Positions 1-9,967 of a DNA stretch of 64,000 nt are shown in pieces. The translations under genes were made by a program, and so were the position numbers. The stretch is taken from contig NZ_BAZK01000008.1 in assembly GCF_001310815.1 (NCBI RefSeq), positions 124,001 to 188,000 of the forward strand. Direction: 5' to 3'. This DNA comes from Pseudovibrio denitrificans JCM 12308 (GTDB taxonomy: Bacteria > Pseudomonadota > Alphaproteobacteria > Rhizobiales > Stappiaceae). The notes beneath the pieces were generated by a model. It ran no database searches and was not told the origin of the DNA. It worked only from the letters and a program-made list of their open reading frames with translations. Each line of letters begins with the position of its first letter. Positions within the stretch are counted from its first letter, which is position 1.

Positions 1-1924
1 TCCCAGCCCAACTCTCCAGCAAACGACACGCGTACCAGAAGCGCAGGCTTTCCAAGAACGGTTGCCTGCTGAAGGCTGAGCCAGCTGAGAGAGAGGTCCG
101 CCTCTGTCATACCAGCAAGCAACTGACGGGACTGCGGGCCGGTGACAATCAGCGTGGTGACGTCCCGCGTCTGATCTTCCAATGACAATCCTTCCGGCAA
201 GCGGGTATTGAGCAACTCGAAGTCGTGCCACTGGGCCAGAGCTGCGGTGATCAGCGTGAACTCGTCAGCCCCATGGCGCAGGATAGACATTTCTGTCAGC
301 ACCCGACCGCGCTCATCCGGGAAGTAGCCCAGTGTCATGCGACCAACCTTTGGCAGGCCACCAGCAATCTGCTCCCGCAGCCAATCAGCGGCACCGTCTC
401 CAGAGAGCATAAACCTTGAAAACCCGGGCAGATCCAACACGCAACATAGTCGCGCACCGCTTCGCATTCTTCACGCACCCGCTGCTCCCACGGACCGGAG
501 CGGGCCCAGGTTTGTGTCGCCTCTTCAGAGGTGTCATCGCCTGCTTTGGCAAACCAGTTGGCGCGCTCCCAGCCGTTGTAGGCGCCCATCTGTCCGCCAA
601 GCTCCAACAGTTTGGTGTGGTTGGGAGAGAGTTTACGGTCTCGCCCTGCAGACCATTCGTGATGCGGGAAGTGCATGGCGTATTCGTGGCCGTAAACTTC
701 CTTGGCCTTATCGATGCAATACTGCTTGTCGGTGTAATCGGTGTAGCGTCGTGGATCGACGGCCCACATATCCCACTCGGTCTGGCCGTTGACGATCCAT
801 TCCGCCGCCACCTTGCCCGCACCGCCGCCTTGCGCAATGCCGAAGGTGAAGGAATGCGCTTCAAACGCATTGGGCACGCCGGGCATGGGGCCAATCATGG
901 GCAGTCCATCAGGGGCGTAAGGAATTGGCCCATTGATGTTGCGTTTCACCCCTTGCGTTCCCAGCAAAGGCACACGCGCCATTGCGTCTTCGATGTAAAA
1001 CTCCAGCCGCTCCAGATCATCCGGATAAAGCTGAAAGCTGAAGTCCTCCGGCATCGGATCATCCGGTGTTGTCCATGCCGTCCGGCAGGCGCGCTCATAC
1101 GGCCCCAGATTGAACCCGCCCGTTTCCTGCCGCAGATAGTAGGAGGTGTCCGGATCTCGCAGCATGGGCAGTTTGCGGCCATGTTGTTTGGTCCAGGCTT
1201 CCACTTCGGGAATCGCTTCCGTCATGAAGTACTGGTGGCTCATGGTGATGGTCGGTACGCTGCGCCCGCCATAGGGCTCAAACCATTCCCCCACACGGGC
1301 AGCATAATAGCCAGCCGCGTTCACCACATACTCGCAGCGGATCTCGCCTGCTTCGGTGCAAACGATCCATTCACCGTCCTCCCGGCGCATACCCGTGGCG
1401 GGCGTAAAGCGCAGGATGCGGGCACCCAGATCACGCGCACCTTTGGCAAGGGCCTGTGTCACCTGCGCAGGATCAATGTCGCCATCCAGCGGATCCCAGA
1501 GCCCGCCTTCCAGATCATGAACTTCCATAAAGGGAAAGTGCTGTTGCAGCTGGTCCGGGGTGCACATGTCCATGGTCAGGCCCATGTGTTCGGCCATGGC
1601 AGCCACGTGTTCAAACTCCATCATCCGTTCATGGCTATGTGCCAGCCGGATGGCGCCGGTCACGTGGTAGTTGATGGGGTAGTCGACTTCTTCCGCCAGC
1701 CCGCGATACAGCTCCAGTCCGTAGCGCTGCATGTTCATCACCGCGTAGCTGGTGGCGAAGTTGGGGCAGTTGCCTGCCGCATGCCAGGTGGACCCTGCCG
1801 TCAGCTCGTTCTTTTCCAAAAGAACGCAGTCGCTCCAGCCCATTTTGGCCAGATGATACAGCGTGGAAACGCCAACAACACCGCCGCCGATAATCACAAC
1901 CCGCGCTGTATCCGGAATAGACAT
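1..1924 (-). CDS. FAD-dependent dimethylglycine/sarcosine dehydrogenase-like protein, 3' partial, one frame break
   Basis: Predicted flavoprotein that oxidises an N-methylated glycine and may pass the one-carbon unit to folate. The N-terminus has a Rossmann FAD motif (GGGVVG, about residues 13-18) and the family-typical stretch GSTWHAAGN. A DAO-type oxidase domain fills about residues 8-370 and a GcvT-like folate-binding region begins near residue 430 and runs off the window. The ATG at 1924 is preferred over a GTG two codons upstream because GGGAGGA lies 8 bases before it. Near position 442 the frame breaks: after VRDYV the reading continues sensibly (FSRFMLSGDGAADW) only if one base is restored, turning GC into GGC. 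The XRE-cupin gene immediately upstream on the same strand is the likely regulator. Substrate (dimethylglycine, sarcosine or another methylamine) cannot be fixed from sequence. Confidence 0.82.
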
Positions 1925-2019
1925 GCGCACTTCCTCCCAAAAACTATAAATCCATCAAGTAGTCCTCTCCCGCTTTTCTCTGTGAGGCGGGTATCATTCT
2001 TCTCTGAAATCGTATGCTG

Positions 2020-2047
2020 AAGCTGCGCCGGTCATCCGGCGCGGCTT
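2020..2047 (-). terminator. Strong stem-loop between the XRE-cupin gene and the dehydrogenase
   Basis: AAGC-C-GCGCCGG, loop ATGA, CCGGCGC-A-GCTT forms a near-perfect hairpin starting one base after the regulator stop codon. On the minus strand no U-run follows, so it could be a partial terminator or an mRNA-stabilising 3' end. On the plus strand TTTT follows it. Function is inferred. Confidence 0.5.
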
Positions 2048-2605
2048 TTAATAAACCGGCGGTGAAATCACCCAGATCGCAACCGCAGGCTCCGCGTAAG
2101 GGTTGGACCAGCGATAGGACGTTTCCTTGATGCGAAAGCTGTCGCCCGCTTCCACCGTGAACTTGTCCTCTCCGATCCACACATCCAACCTGCCGGAGAC
2201 CATGTAGGCCACCTCCTGCGTTGGCCGCGTAATCGCCTCGCTGCGGTGCGAACCGGGCTGAAACGTAGAGTGGATCATCTCAAAACTGTCGGTCAGATCA
2301 GGAGAAACCAGCGTCTCCAGCAGGCCCTTGTCCCGCTCGCCGATCACACGGCGGTTGCCAGAGCGCACAACGCGGCCTTGCTCATTTTCCGGCGCCTCTG
2401 CATCTCCAAAGAACAGGGAGAGCTGAACACCAAACACCTGGGCAAACTGCTTCAAGTCCGTATGGCGGGGTGTGGACTTGTCGCGCTCCACCTGAGAGAG
2501 CCAGCCCACAGAGCGCCCCATCTTCTTCGCAGTCTCCTCCAGCGTCATCCCACGCGAGGTACGAAGCGCCTTCAGATCTTCTCCCAATGTACTGCCAACT
2601 GTCAT
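2048..2605 (-). CDS. XRE-family transcriptional regulator with C-terminal cupin domain
   Basis: 185 residues. An HTH_3 domain fills about residues 8-65 (LRTSRGMTLEETAKKMGRSV then WLSQVERDKSTPR) and a cupin_2 sensor domain about residues 110-180, with QEVAYMVSGRLDVWIG and a GDSFRI turn. This HTH-cupin architecture (SutR/PuuR-like) usually senses a small amine or amino-acid ligand. The gene lies directly upstream of the methylglycine-dehydrogenase-like gene in the same direction and divergent from a second FAD oxidase. It therefore probably controls amine or amino-acid oxidation from the 2606-2924 intergenic region. Ligand unknown. Confidence 0.85.
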   Translation of the reverse strand: MTVGSTLGEDLKALRTSRGMTLEETAKKMGRSVGWLSQVERDKSTPRHTDLKQFAQVFGVQLSLFFGDAEAPENEQGRVVRSGNRRVIGERDKGLLETLVSPDLTDSFEMIHSTFQPGSHRSEAITRPTQEVAYMVSGRLDVWIGEDKFTVEAGDSFRIKETSYRWSNPYAEPAVAIWVISPPVY

Positions 2606-2924
2606 GCTTCATGATTCCGTGAAATATTTCCTGATATTTTCACGAGGAACTATGAAATTTTCAACCATTTTTTCACGTAAGGTAACCCGATCGCTTGTGT
2701 CCTCAAGCAACCGACATCCATTAATTCCGCTCAATCAGCAACTTAGGGAATTTGGCCGCTTGCCTATATTAGGCGCTGCAAATATATCACTACCCTCTTA
2801 TTTTTCAGGAGAGCGGTTCCGCTGCACAAACCAGTTCGCTAGGGTCAGCCAAAGCCATTTCTTTGATTTTTCTGCCGTTCAGCATGTCCGTGCTGGCCGG
2901 TTCATGTTCTGAATTGAGGCATTT
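2606..2924. other. Divergent intergenic region
   Basis: About 320 AT-rich bases between the XRE-cupin gene and the FAD oxidase. TTTTCACG occurs near 2637-2644 and again near 2669-2676, with a related TTCCGTGAAA at about 2614. These could be repeated operator half-sites for the XRE regulator (inference). No gene is supported here. Confidence 0.4.
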
Positions 2925-3986
2925 ATGCATAATTTAAGCGTTAACGTGGTCGGCGCCGGCATCACCGGAGCAATGATCGCGTACAAGCTCGCGCGTCTGG
3001 GTTTCAAGGTTACTTTGTTTGATGCAAACCATTGTGTAGGTGGAGATGTCTCTCGTACTTCCTTTGGCTGGATTGGCCACATCGCCAATGACCCCATTGA
3101 TCATCCGGAGCTGTTCCCCCTGCTGACCGATGGCATGGCGCGCTACAAGACACTGAATGCTGAGTTTGATGGTGCTCTGTTTGGAGCCAACAACGGCGCC
3201 ATCGTCTGGCGCGCAACACCGGAAGAAACGCAAGACCTGATTGACCGTCAACGGCAGGCAGGCACCCGCACGCGCCTCATGAGCAAGCAGGAACTTCAGG
3301 ACCTTTTGCCCGCGCTCACCAATCCGCCAGAGTTTGCAGCCTATTCAGAAGACGATGTCTGCTGGTACCCGCCTAAAGTCATCGAAAAGCTGGTTGATGC
3401 TCTGACCCGTCTGGGCGGAGAGGTGGTGCTGAATAGCTCAGTGAGTGCACTGGATGTCACCGACCATAACTGCAACGGCATCCGCATGAATGACGAGGTC
3501 TTTGCCAGCGACTTCACCGTACTGGCAACGGGCGGTGCCAACGGCGGTCTAATCGCTCCGTATGAGCCGGACCACGGCCTTTACACCTCACCTGCCACCT
3601 ATCTTGAGATCAGCGCAGAACTGCCGGAGTACACCCCCGTGCTGCTAACGCCGGATATCGAGATGCGTAGTCTGGGTCTCGGCAACTTCGCACTGGCCGA
3701 AGATCCACCCAAAACGAATGATCCCGCCGAGCTGGAGCGCATGGGCGCGCGGCTGGTGCAGGCCGTTAAAGACACTTTCACCAGCGCCGGTCAGGTGGAG
3801 CTGCTGTCCATTCAGGTCGGCCAGCGCCCCGCCAGCCATTCAACGGAGCCTCTGGCCCGCCCTATCAACGGCTTTACCAACGCCTTCGTCGCAGGCAGCC
3901 ACCCCGGCGTCATCCTCGCCCCCCTCATCGCAGAGAAAATCTGCAGCCAGATCACAGAGCAGGCGCTGTCCCGCTCGGTGGTTTAG
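2925..3986 (+). CDS. DadA-like FAD-dependent oxidoreductase
   Basis: 353 residues of the D-amino-acid-oxidase (DAO) fold. The N-terminal GAGITGAMIAYKLARLG is the dinucleotide-binding motif, followed by an acidic residue at the end of strand 2 (LFDAN). VLATGGANGG marks the second FAD contact and the C-terminal GSHPGVILAPLIAEKI the closing FAD motif. It should oxidatively deaminate or demethylate an amino acid or amine. The start has GAGG nine bases upstream. It is transcribed away from the XRE-cupin regulator, suggesting shared control with the methylglycine-dehydrogenase-like gene. It is a little shorter than typical DadA (about 430), and the substrate is unknown. Confidence 0.8.
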   Translation: MHNLSVNVVGAGITGAMIAYKLARLGFKVTLFDANHCVGGDVSRTSFGWIGHIANDPIDHPELFPLLTDGMARYKTLNAEFDGALFGANNGAIVWRATPEETQDLIDRQRQAGTRTRLMSKQELQDLLPALTNPPEFAAYSEDDVCWYPPKVIEKLVDALTRLGGEVVLNSSVSALDVTDHNCNGIRMNDEVFASDFTVLATGGANGGLIAPYEPDHGLYTSPATYLEISAELPEYTPVLLTPDIEMRSLGLGNFALAEDPPKTNDPAELERMGARLVQAVKDTFTSAGQVELLSIQVGQRPASHSTEPLARPINGFTNAFVAGSHPGVILAPLIAEKICSQITEQALSRSVV

Positions 3987-4000
3987 GGGCATATCAGGTG

Positions 4001-4456
4001 TTAAGCACGCAGCCAGGCATCATTGGAAAGGTGGAGGTCTTGCGTGCTTTCAGTCTCTGATGCATTGAGAGACTGAATGGTTGCGCGCCATAGCTTCACC
4101 AGTTTGATGAAGGTGTCGAGCTTCTCTTCCAGCTGCTGGACCACGAGGTTTTGAGCGGAAAACCGAGAGTTTAGCGCTGGTTGATTGTCACCTTCTGTCA
4201 TCGCCAGAACCGCATCACCAGTGCCTTTGCCCAGCAGGTTGGCCTGAAGCAGCAAGCGGTATCCAGCTTCACGTTTGTCTTTCTGGATGTCTGGCAGAAG
4301 AGCAAACAGGATCACTTCATCCTGATTGTTTGCCCCCAGAGTGAGCGTAAACTCGTCTTCAACCTCAAAAGAGCAAAGCCCTTCCTCATCCAGCTCAAGG
4401 TTTGGCAGGCCGATCTTTTCGCCCAGCTCGGCAAGGAGTGTTGCTGCGTATTTCAT
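4001..4456 (-). CDS. CesT/Tir-type (class I) type III secretion chaperone
   Basis: 151 residues, acidic, with the layout of class I type III chaperones. It opens with a helix and LGEKIGLPNLELDEEGLCSF. Beta strands FTLTLGANNQDEVILFALL follow, then a helix with LLLQANLLGKGTGDAVLAM, the usual dimer/effector-binding region, and a C-terminal helix LEEKLDTFIKLVKLW. Such proteins bind one effector in the cytosol, keep it secretion-competent and deliver it to the secretion ATPase. The gene starts 20 bases after the stop of the 677-residue protein upstream, so the two are almost certainly co-transcribed and partners. No secretion apparatus gene is in the window, so the pair is an orphan effector locus. 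Confidence 0.8.
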   Translation of the reverse strand: MKYAATLLAELGEKIGLPNLELDEEGLCSFEVEDEFTLTLGANNQDEVILFALLPDIQKDKREAGYRLLLQANLLGKGTGDAVLAMTEGDNQPALNSRFSAQNLVVQQLEEKLDTFIKLVKLWRATIQSLNASETESTQDLHLSNDAWLRA

Positions 4457-4476
4457 TTTTCTTTCCTCACATCGCC

Positions 4477-6509
4477 TCAGGCTTCACCAACGGTTTTACC
4501 GGCGGCATAACTGTGCTCGTCAAAGTAATCCAGCGTGGCATCAAAGGCGCTTTCCTTGGCGCGCTCCAAGGCTTCCCCCGTCTCGGTGCCATCGTAAAGG
4601 TCAATAAACTCATTAAGGTCAGAGACATAGCTGGAGGATTCTATCTGTGTTCCATCCGGCTTTGCACGGGCAAGGCCAAGATCAAGCCCCAGTGTGCCAT
4701 CCAGCTCCTGTCCGACCCAGAGGCTTCGTGGATTGAGTGACCGCCGTCAAAGTTCAGGAACATGGTGTTGGCGACCATGTAGTCCTTTGAATCCGGAATC
4801 AGATCCGGGTTTGGGGAGGTGTGCCGGAGATAGTGCAGAAAGTGCAAGTTCAAGTTGGTAGATCCGGACACACCGGAGGCAAATGGAATGCCGCGAGACA
4901 GGGCTTCCACCTGCGACTTGCTCGGCTCCTGTAGTTTCGGCAGGTTCACATCTGCAGGGTGCGTACTTGGGATCTTATCTGGGTCACCCTCAAACGTGAC
5001 ACTGCCGGGTTGATAGCCAAGCGTAATCCCAGCATGCGCACTCTTTGGCGTATCCGTGCGGCCAACCTTAGGGCGATCTTCTCGTTTCAGATCCGGATCT
5101 TCCGGCGCATTGGTGCGGTTCGCTTCTTTGCAAATCCCCTGATAGGCCTTGTTTGCCACCTTCACATAAGCCGGCAGGTCCGCAACTTTTTTACCGTTCA
5201 TGACGAGCGGCTGGCGGTCTTCAGGCACTGTTTTGGTCAGCAGAGCATGCAGGGCAACCGTGCCTTTCACAATCAACATCGGGACAGCAATGGCATCATA
5301 CCCGTTGCGGGTAGGGGCACTCAGGAACTTATCCAGATTGGTCAGTGCATCCTGACGGGGACCTTGCACGAACTCCATCAGTTCTGGGCATTCAGGCATC
5401 CAGAAGCGTTCGTTGCCTGCCATCATCTTATGCATTGTCATCGCAGTCTGGTTCTGCACCCGTGGGGTCTGGATGGAGATCACATCTCGCAGGCCGTCTT
5501 TCACCAGCTGCGCTGAATCCATCACCGGCTGCGGGGTATCTTCCACCAGATCAGCAATGAACGTACTGTCGAGCACACGGGAATAAATCGCATCGTGCAG
5601 GCGGGTCAGTGGTGGGTTATCGCTTTTGCCCAACTGGCTCTGCAGCACCTTGGTCTGGTCGGCAAGATCCTTGAAGCCAATCTCTTCAAGCCTGTCCCCA
5701 ACCACGGTCAACAGTGCGCGGGTTTCCGGTACAGAGATCCGGTGGCCCAGCACCTGATCCTTCACATAGCCATCAACTTCAGCCAACAGGTCCGCTGTTG
5801 CCGGGTCCAGATCCGGGCTTTGTGCCTCGTCTCTGATCAAAGCCAGCAGATGGGTGGTCACCTCACCCGGCACACGAGCTACTTCGCCGCCCTGAGCCGC
5901 ATTTTGGGTGCGGACGCTTTCCGGATAAACCAGCGTGGAATGCACAGCTTTAAGCGCAATCGGCACAGCTTCCTTCAAAACAGCGTCATCTGAACCGCCA
6001 AGGAAGCTCAGGGACCGAACAAGGCTGGAAATACCATCTGCATCCGCTGTCTTAGCAAGTTCAACGATGCGAGCTGTCAGTACTTCAGCTGCCTTCTTTG
6101 GGTCATCAGGGATCGCAGCCCCTTCAAAAAAGGTTTCCAGCGTCAGCCGGGTGCCGTAGGCATGTGCTTCCTCAAACAACGTTGCCACTTTTTCCTGTGC
6201 CTGCTGAGAGGCCTTGCTTGGCACATGAAGCAGGGTCGCAAGCACACTGGATTTTGGCAGGTGAGGTTTGGTGGAGAGGAAATGATCCACCACCTTCTCA
6301 GTCACTTCTGTGCTGAAGTAGGAGTTGAGCTCACGCTTGATCTCGCCCAGGACAGCCTCGTGCTGAGCAGTTTTCTTCGTCACATAGTTGAGCGAGTATT
6401 CAACGATACGTTCGCTCGGCTTTGGCGGCACGACATCGGCATACTGAGCCACATTAGGCTGCGGGGCAGGCGGCTGTGAGTTTGAAACAGATAGATTTGA
6501 TCCGGTCAT
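4477..6509 (-). CDS. Candidate type III secretion effector, unknown activity, one frame break
   Basis: About 677 residues after repair. The family was not recognised. The N-terminus is Ser/Pro/Gln-rich and disordered (SNLSVSNSQPPAPQPNVAQ), as in type III secretion signals. A long alpha-helical body follows, without signal peptide or membrane segment. The C-terminal quarter holds two conspicuous blocks, FASGVSGSTNLNLHFLHYL and MFLNFDGGHS, which could frame an active site (inference). Near 4735 one base appears lost: past FDGGHS the sensible continuation (SLWVGQELDGTLGLDLG) is in another frame and ends at 4477, just before the chaperone. Effector status rests on that chaperone partner, the N-terminal composition and the lack of any housekeeping similarity. 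It could alternatively be another exported protein using a dedicated chaperone. Confidence 0.65.
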
Positions 6510-6897
6510 GCGAGCACCATCACTTTACGAATAACATTCCGCCGGAAACTGTAGAAACAGGCCCGGTCCACGCTTTTATGAATCCTCTTAAAAGCTTTGG
6601 CTTTTCAGGTCTGTGCTGACAGGCACTCTCTCAGATTGTAGCGGTAAAAAAGATGAGGGACACAGCGCAGGCCATTGATGGGCTTCACACCTCGCCAAAG
6701 CAGCCTAATCAACAGAAAATCTAATTTTATTACAAAACTACTTAGTTACATAAATAGTCACTCTTTGAATATTCCGGATAGCCATTTCATTTACTAGATT
6801 TCGCACCTTGGTTTTCCTTATTTCTCCTGTATAGCTATTCCTAGTCTTGTTGTTTTCCTTTCAAATCACCGGGTTCAACGAGTAGGGTAACGGCCAC
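6510..6897. other. Divergent intergenic region, AT-rich
   Basis: About 390 bases between the effector gene and the FabI-like gene, with a strongly AT-rich core near 6718-6830. It must hold the promoters of both divergent units. GGGTAACGGCC before the plus-strand start is only a weak ribosome-binding site. No gene or repeat was seen. Confidence 0.5.
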
Positions 6898-7662
6898 ATG
6901 TTTTCATTGAAGGGCAAGAAAGCCCTTATTGTTGGGGTGGCGAACAGCCAGTCCATTGCATGGGGATGCGCCAAAGCCATGAAGGCTCAGGGTGCAGAAC
7001 TGGCACTTACATACCTGAATGACAAAGCAAAAAAGCATGTGGCCCCGCTGGCAGAAGAAGCCAACGCCGCCATTTTTGCGCCGCTGGATGTGACCCAGCC
7101 CGAGCAGGTGGATGCCCTGTATGAGCAGATCGAAAAGGTCTGGGGCACGCTGGATATTCTGCTCCATTCCATCGCCTTTTGCCCGCAGGCCGACTTGCAT
7201 GGCCGGGTGGTGGATTGCTCGGCTGAGGGGTTTGGCGTGGCCATGGACATTTCCGTGCACTCCTTCCTGCGCCTGATCCGCAAATCCGAACCGCTGATGC
7301 CGCCGGGCTCCAGCGTCATGACCGTGACCTTCCACGGCTCGGAAAAGGTGATCAGCCACTACAACATCATGGGTCCGGTGAAAGCCGCGCTGGAAAGCAC
7401 CACACGCTATGTGGCGGCAGAGCTGGGCCAGAAGGGGATTTCCGTCAACGCGCTGTCTCCCGGCCCATTGGCCACCCGCGCCGCAAGCGGCATCGCCAGC
7501 TTTGACGAAATGCTGGCAGACGCCACCGAGCGCGCGCCCACACGAAAACTCGCAAGCATTGAAGACATTGGCGCTTATGCCGCCTTTCTGGCCAGTGATG
7601 AAGCCCGCAACATCACTGGTGTGGTTCACCCCATTGACGGCGGTTACCGCATCATTGGCTAG
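6898..7662 (+). CDS. fabI: FabI-like enoyl-[acyl-carrier-protein] reductase paralogue
   Basis: 254 residues, short-chain dehydrogenase fold of the FabI type. The NADH-binding loop is VGVANSQSIAWG and the catalytic pair is Y and K in HYNIMGPVKAALE, with the Y-x6-K spacing of FabI. The C-terminal part has VNALSPGPLATRAASGI and ITGVVHPIDGGY. At the position of the second conserved tyrosine (Tyr146 in E. coli, SYLGAE) it has TFHGSE, so that Tyr is replaced by Phe. It is the first gene of an operon with a PhaC-like protein, a MaoC-phosphotransacetylase and acetate kinase rather than with fab genes. It may therefore reduce enoyl-CoA/ACP in a storage or overflow pathway instead of housekeeping fatty acid synthesis (inference). 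Confidence 0.85.
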   Translation: MFSLKGKKALIVGVANSQSIAWGCAKAMKAQGAELALTYLNDKAKKHVAPLAEEANAAIFAPLDVTQPEQVDALYEQIEKVWGTLDILLHSIAFCPQADLHGRVVDCSAEGFGVAMDISVHSFLRLIRKSEPLMPPGSSVMTVTFHGSEKVISHYNIMGPVKAALESTTRYVAAELGQKGISVNALSPGPLATRAASGIASFDEMLADATERAPTRKLASIEDIGAYAAFLASDEARNITGVVHPIDGGYRIIG

Positions 7663-7681
7663 GCAGGCACCGAGGTAGATT

Positions 7682-9959
7682 ATGCAAATAGAACTCTTTA
7701 CCCAGCGCACGGCCCAGTACTTTGAGGCCCTCGCGCAGCAAAACCAGTTTTTGCAGGTTGCCAACTCACGGCGCTCCACCCGCCTGATGAAGGACTTCCA
7801 GAAAAAGCAGGAGAAGTCCAAGATCAAAGGCGAAGCGCTGGCCGCCTCCTGGGCACCGTATGACACGCCCAAAAAGGTCATGGATGCCTGGACCCACTAT
7901 CTGAAGGAGTCCAGTGAACGGGCGATCCTGACCATGGACGCCCTGCGCGAAAGCAGCGACACATATTTTGACCACATGGCCAAGGGCTGCCCTCCGGTAC
8001 TCGTCTATGATTATGAGTCATCGTGGAGGGGCGAAACCTGCCACGGCCCTGCAACTACATGCTGTTGAAGATCATTCCGCCCGAAGGGACGGAGGTGTTT
8101 GACTGGAAGCGCCCCTATGTGATCATCGATCCGCGCGCCGGACATGGCGCTGGCATTGGTGGCTTCAAGGATGATAGTCAGGTGGGCGTTGCCCTGCGTG
8201 GCGGCCATCCCGTGTATTTCGTTGCCTTCCACCCGATGCCAGAACCGCATCAGGAACTGTCGCACGTTACCCATGCTGAAGCGGCGTTCCTACGAGAGAT
8301 CATCTCACGCCATCCGGACAGCCCGAAACCCATCGTGGTGGGCAACTGTCAGGGCGGATGGGCGACGGCCATTCTGGCGGCGGTTTATCCGGATCTGGTT
8401 GGGCCGATCGTGCTCAACGGGGCGCCCATGTCCTACTGGAGCGGCAAGATGGGGCAGGACCCCATGCGCTACTCCGCTGGCCTGACCGGAGGCATCGTAC
8501 CGGCTCTGCTTTCTGCAGATCTGGGCAACGGCGTGTTTGATGGCGCCAATCTGGTGCAGAACTTTGAAATGCTGAACCCGGGCCGTAACTGGTTCCGCAA
8601 GTACTATGACCTTTACACTACGATCGACAGCGGCGAAGAGCGTTATCTGGAATTCCAGAAGTGGTGGAACGGCTTTTATTACATGACCGAGGAAGAATTC
8701 CGCTGGATTCTGGACAACCTCTTCATCGGCAACAAACTGGCCAAGAACGAAGCATTTCTGGAGCCGGGCCGGCCCATTGACCTGAAGACCATCAAGTCTC
8801 CGATCATCGTCTTCTCCTCTTACGGCGATAACATCACACCGCCCGATCAGGCCCTCAACTGGATCGCGGATACCTATACGGATGATGCGGAGATCGAGAT
8901 CCTCGGTCAGCGTATCCTCTACATGCTTCATGATCAGGTCGGGCATCTGGGCATCTTCGTGTCCTCCAGCGTGGCCAAGCGGGAACATACGCAAGTGGCC
9001 TCTACCTTGAAGACCATCGAGGCCATGCCTCCGGGGCTCTACAAGCTGCAGATTGAAGAGCAGAAGGGCAAAGGCTGTGATGCCAAGTTCAAGGTGAGCT
9101 TTGCCCGCAAAACCATCGATGAAATGCTGCTGGAAACCGGCGAGCGCGATGAGGAAAAAGCCTTTGCCGGTGTGGCCCGTTTTTCTGAAAGCTGGGAAGA
9201 CATGTATGACAGCACCATTGGCCCGGTGCTCAAGACCATGAACAGCTCGCAAACGGCAGAAGTCACGCGAGATCTGCACCCTATGCGGCTCGCCAACGGC
9301 GCGTTTGCCTCCACCAACCCCTTCATGTTCTGGCCCACCATGGCCGCCGCTGCGGTGAAGCAGAACCACAAGCCCAACATGGCCAAAACGCCCTTCCACT
9401 ATTGGGAGGAGATGGTGGCGGACAGCATCGAATATGGCTGGGATGCGCTGAAAGATATGCGCGAAGCATGATTGAAAACAGCTTCCTCACCTTCTGGGCC
9501 TCTCCCCAAGCGGTGGAATACGGCAAGGCGCTGTCCTTCCGCAGGCCGAAGGTGCCGATGCAGGATCTGCACAGCCTGGCCAGTATTCAGAACGCCCTGA
9601 AGAAGATCGAAAAGGGCGGGGCCGCCGCTGCTATCGTGCGCATTGTGCTGATGATTGCTGATACCCGCACCGAGGTGCGCGGCGAAAAGCTGGAGCGCTT
9701 CAACGAGGTGCTGACCACATGGGCACCGTTCAAATCCATGGACCCGAAGGAGCGCAACTTCCTCATTCACGACCAGACGCTGATTGCGCGGTTTGAGATG
9801 GAGGCGGGCTACAACGCTCTGCCGCTGTTGCTGAAGAACGAGAAGGACAAAACCTTCGCCTACAAGGCGGTGACCTACATCATCGGCAACGAGGAAGACA
9901 TGGCGCCCAACTCGCTGGAATTGTGGCATTGCCTGAAGAAAACGCTCAAGTGGGGGTAG
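7682..9959 (+). CDS. DUF3141 protein, PhaC-like alpha/beta hydrolase with TerB-like C-terminus, two frame breaks
   Basis: About 759 residues after repair, the usual size of DUF3141 proteins. A helical N-terminus is followed by an alpha/beta-hydrolase core with a cysteine nucleophile elbow, VVGNCQGGWATA, resembling the G-x-C-x-G-G box of PHA synthases. Candidate acid and histidine are in SYGDNITPPDQ and HDQVGHLGIF. A TerB-like helical domain ends the protein. The frame breaks near 8017 (LVYDYE then VEGRNLPRP, one G lost) and near 9467. At the second break an ATGA overlap could instead start a separate 163-residue protein, but the C-terminal part belongs to the family's normal single chain. Co-transcribed with fabI and the acyl-phosphate genes; enzymatic activity is inferred only. 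Confidence 0.75.
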
Positions 9960-9967
9960 GTGAATAG

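Noticed and set aside
9468..9959. A separate 163-residue TerB-like gene starting at ATG 9468 with an ATGA overlap
   Set aside because: DUF3141 proteins normally carry this region as their own C-terminus, and a frame break of the same kind occurs earlier in the gene, so one interrupted CDS is more likely. The split remains possible.
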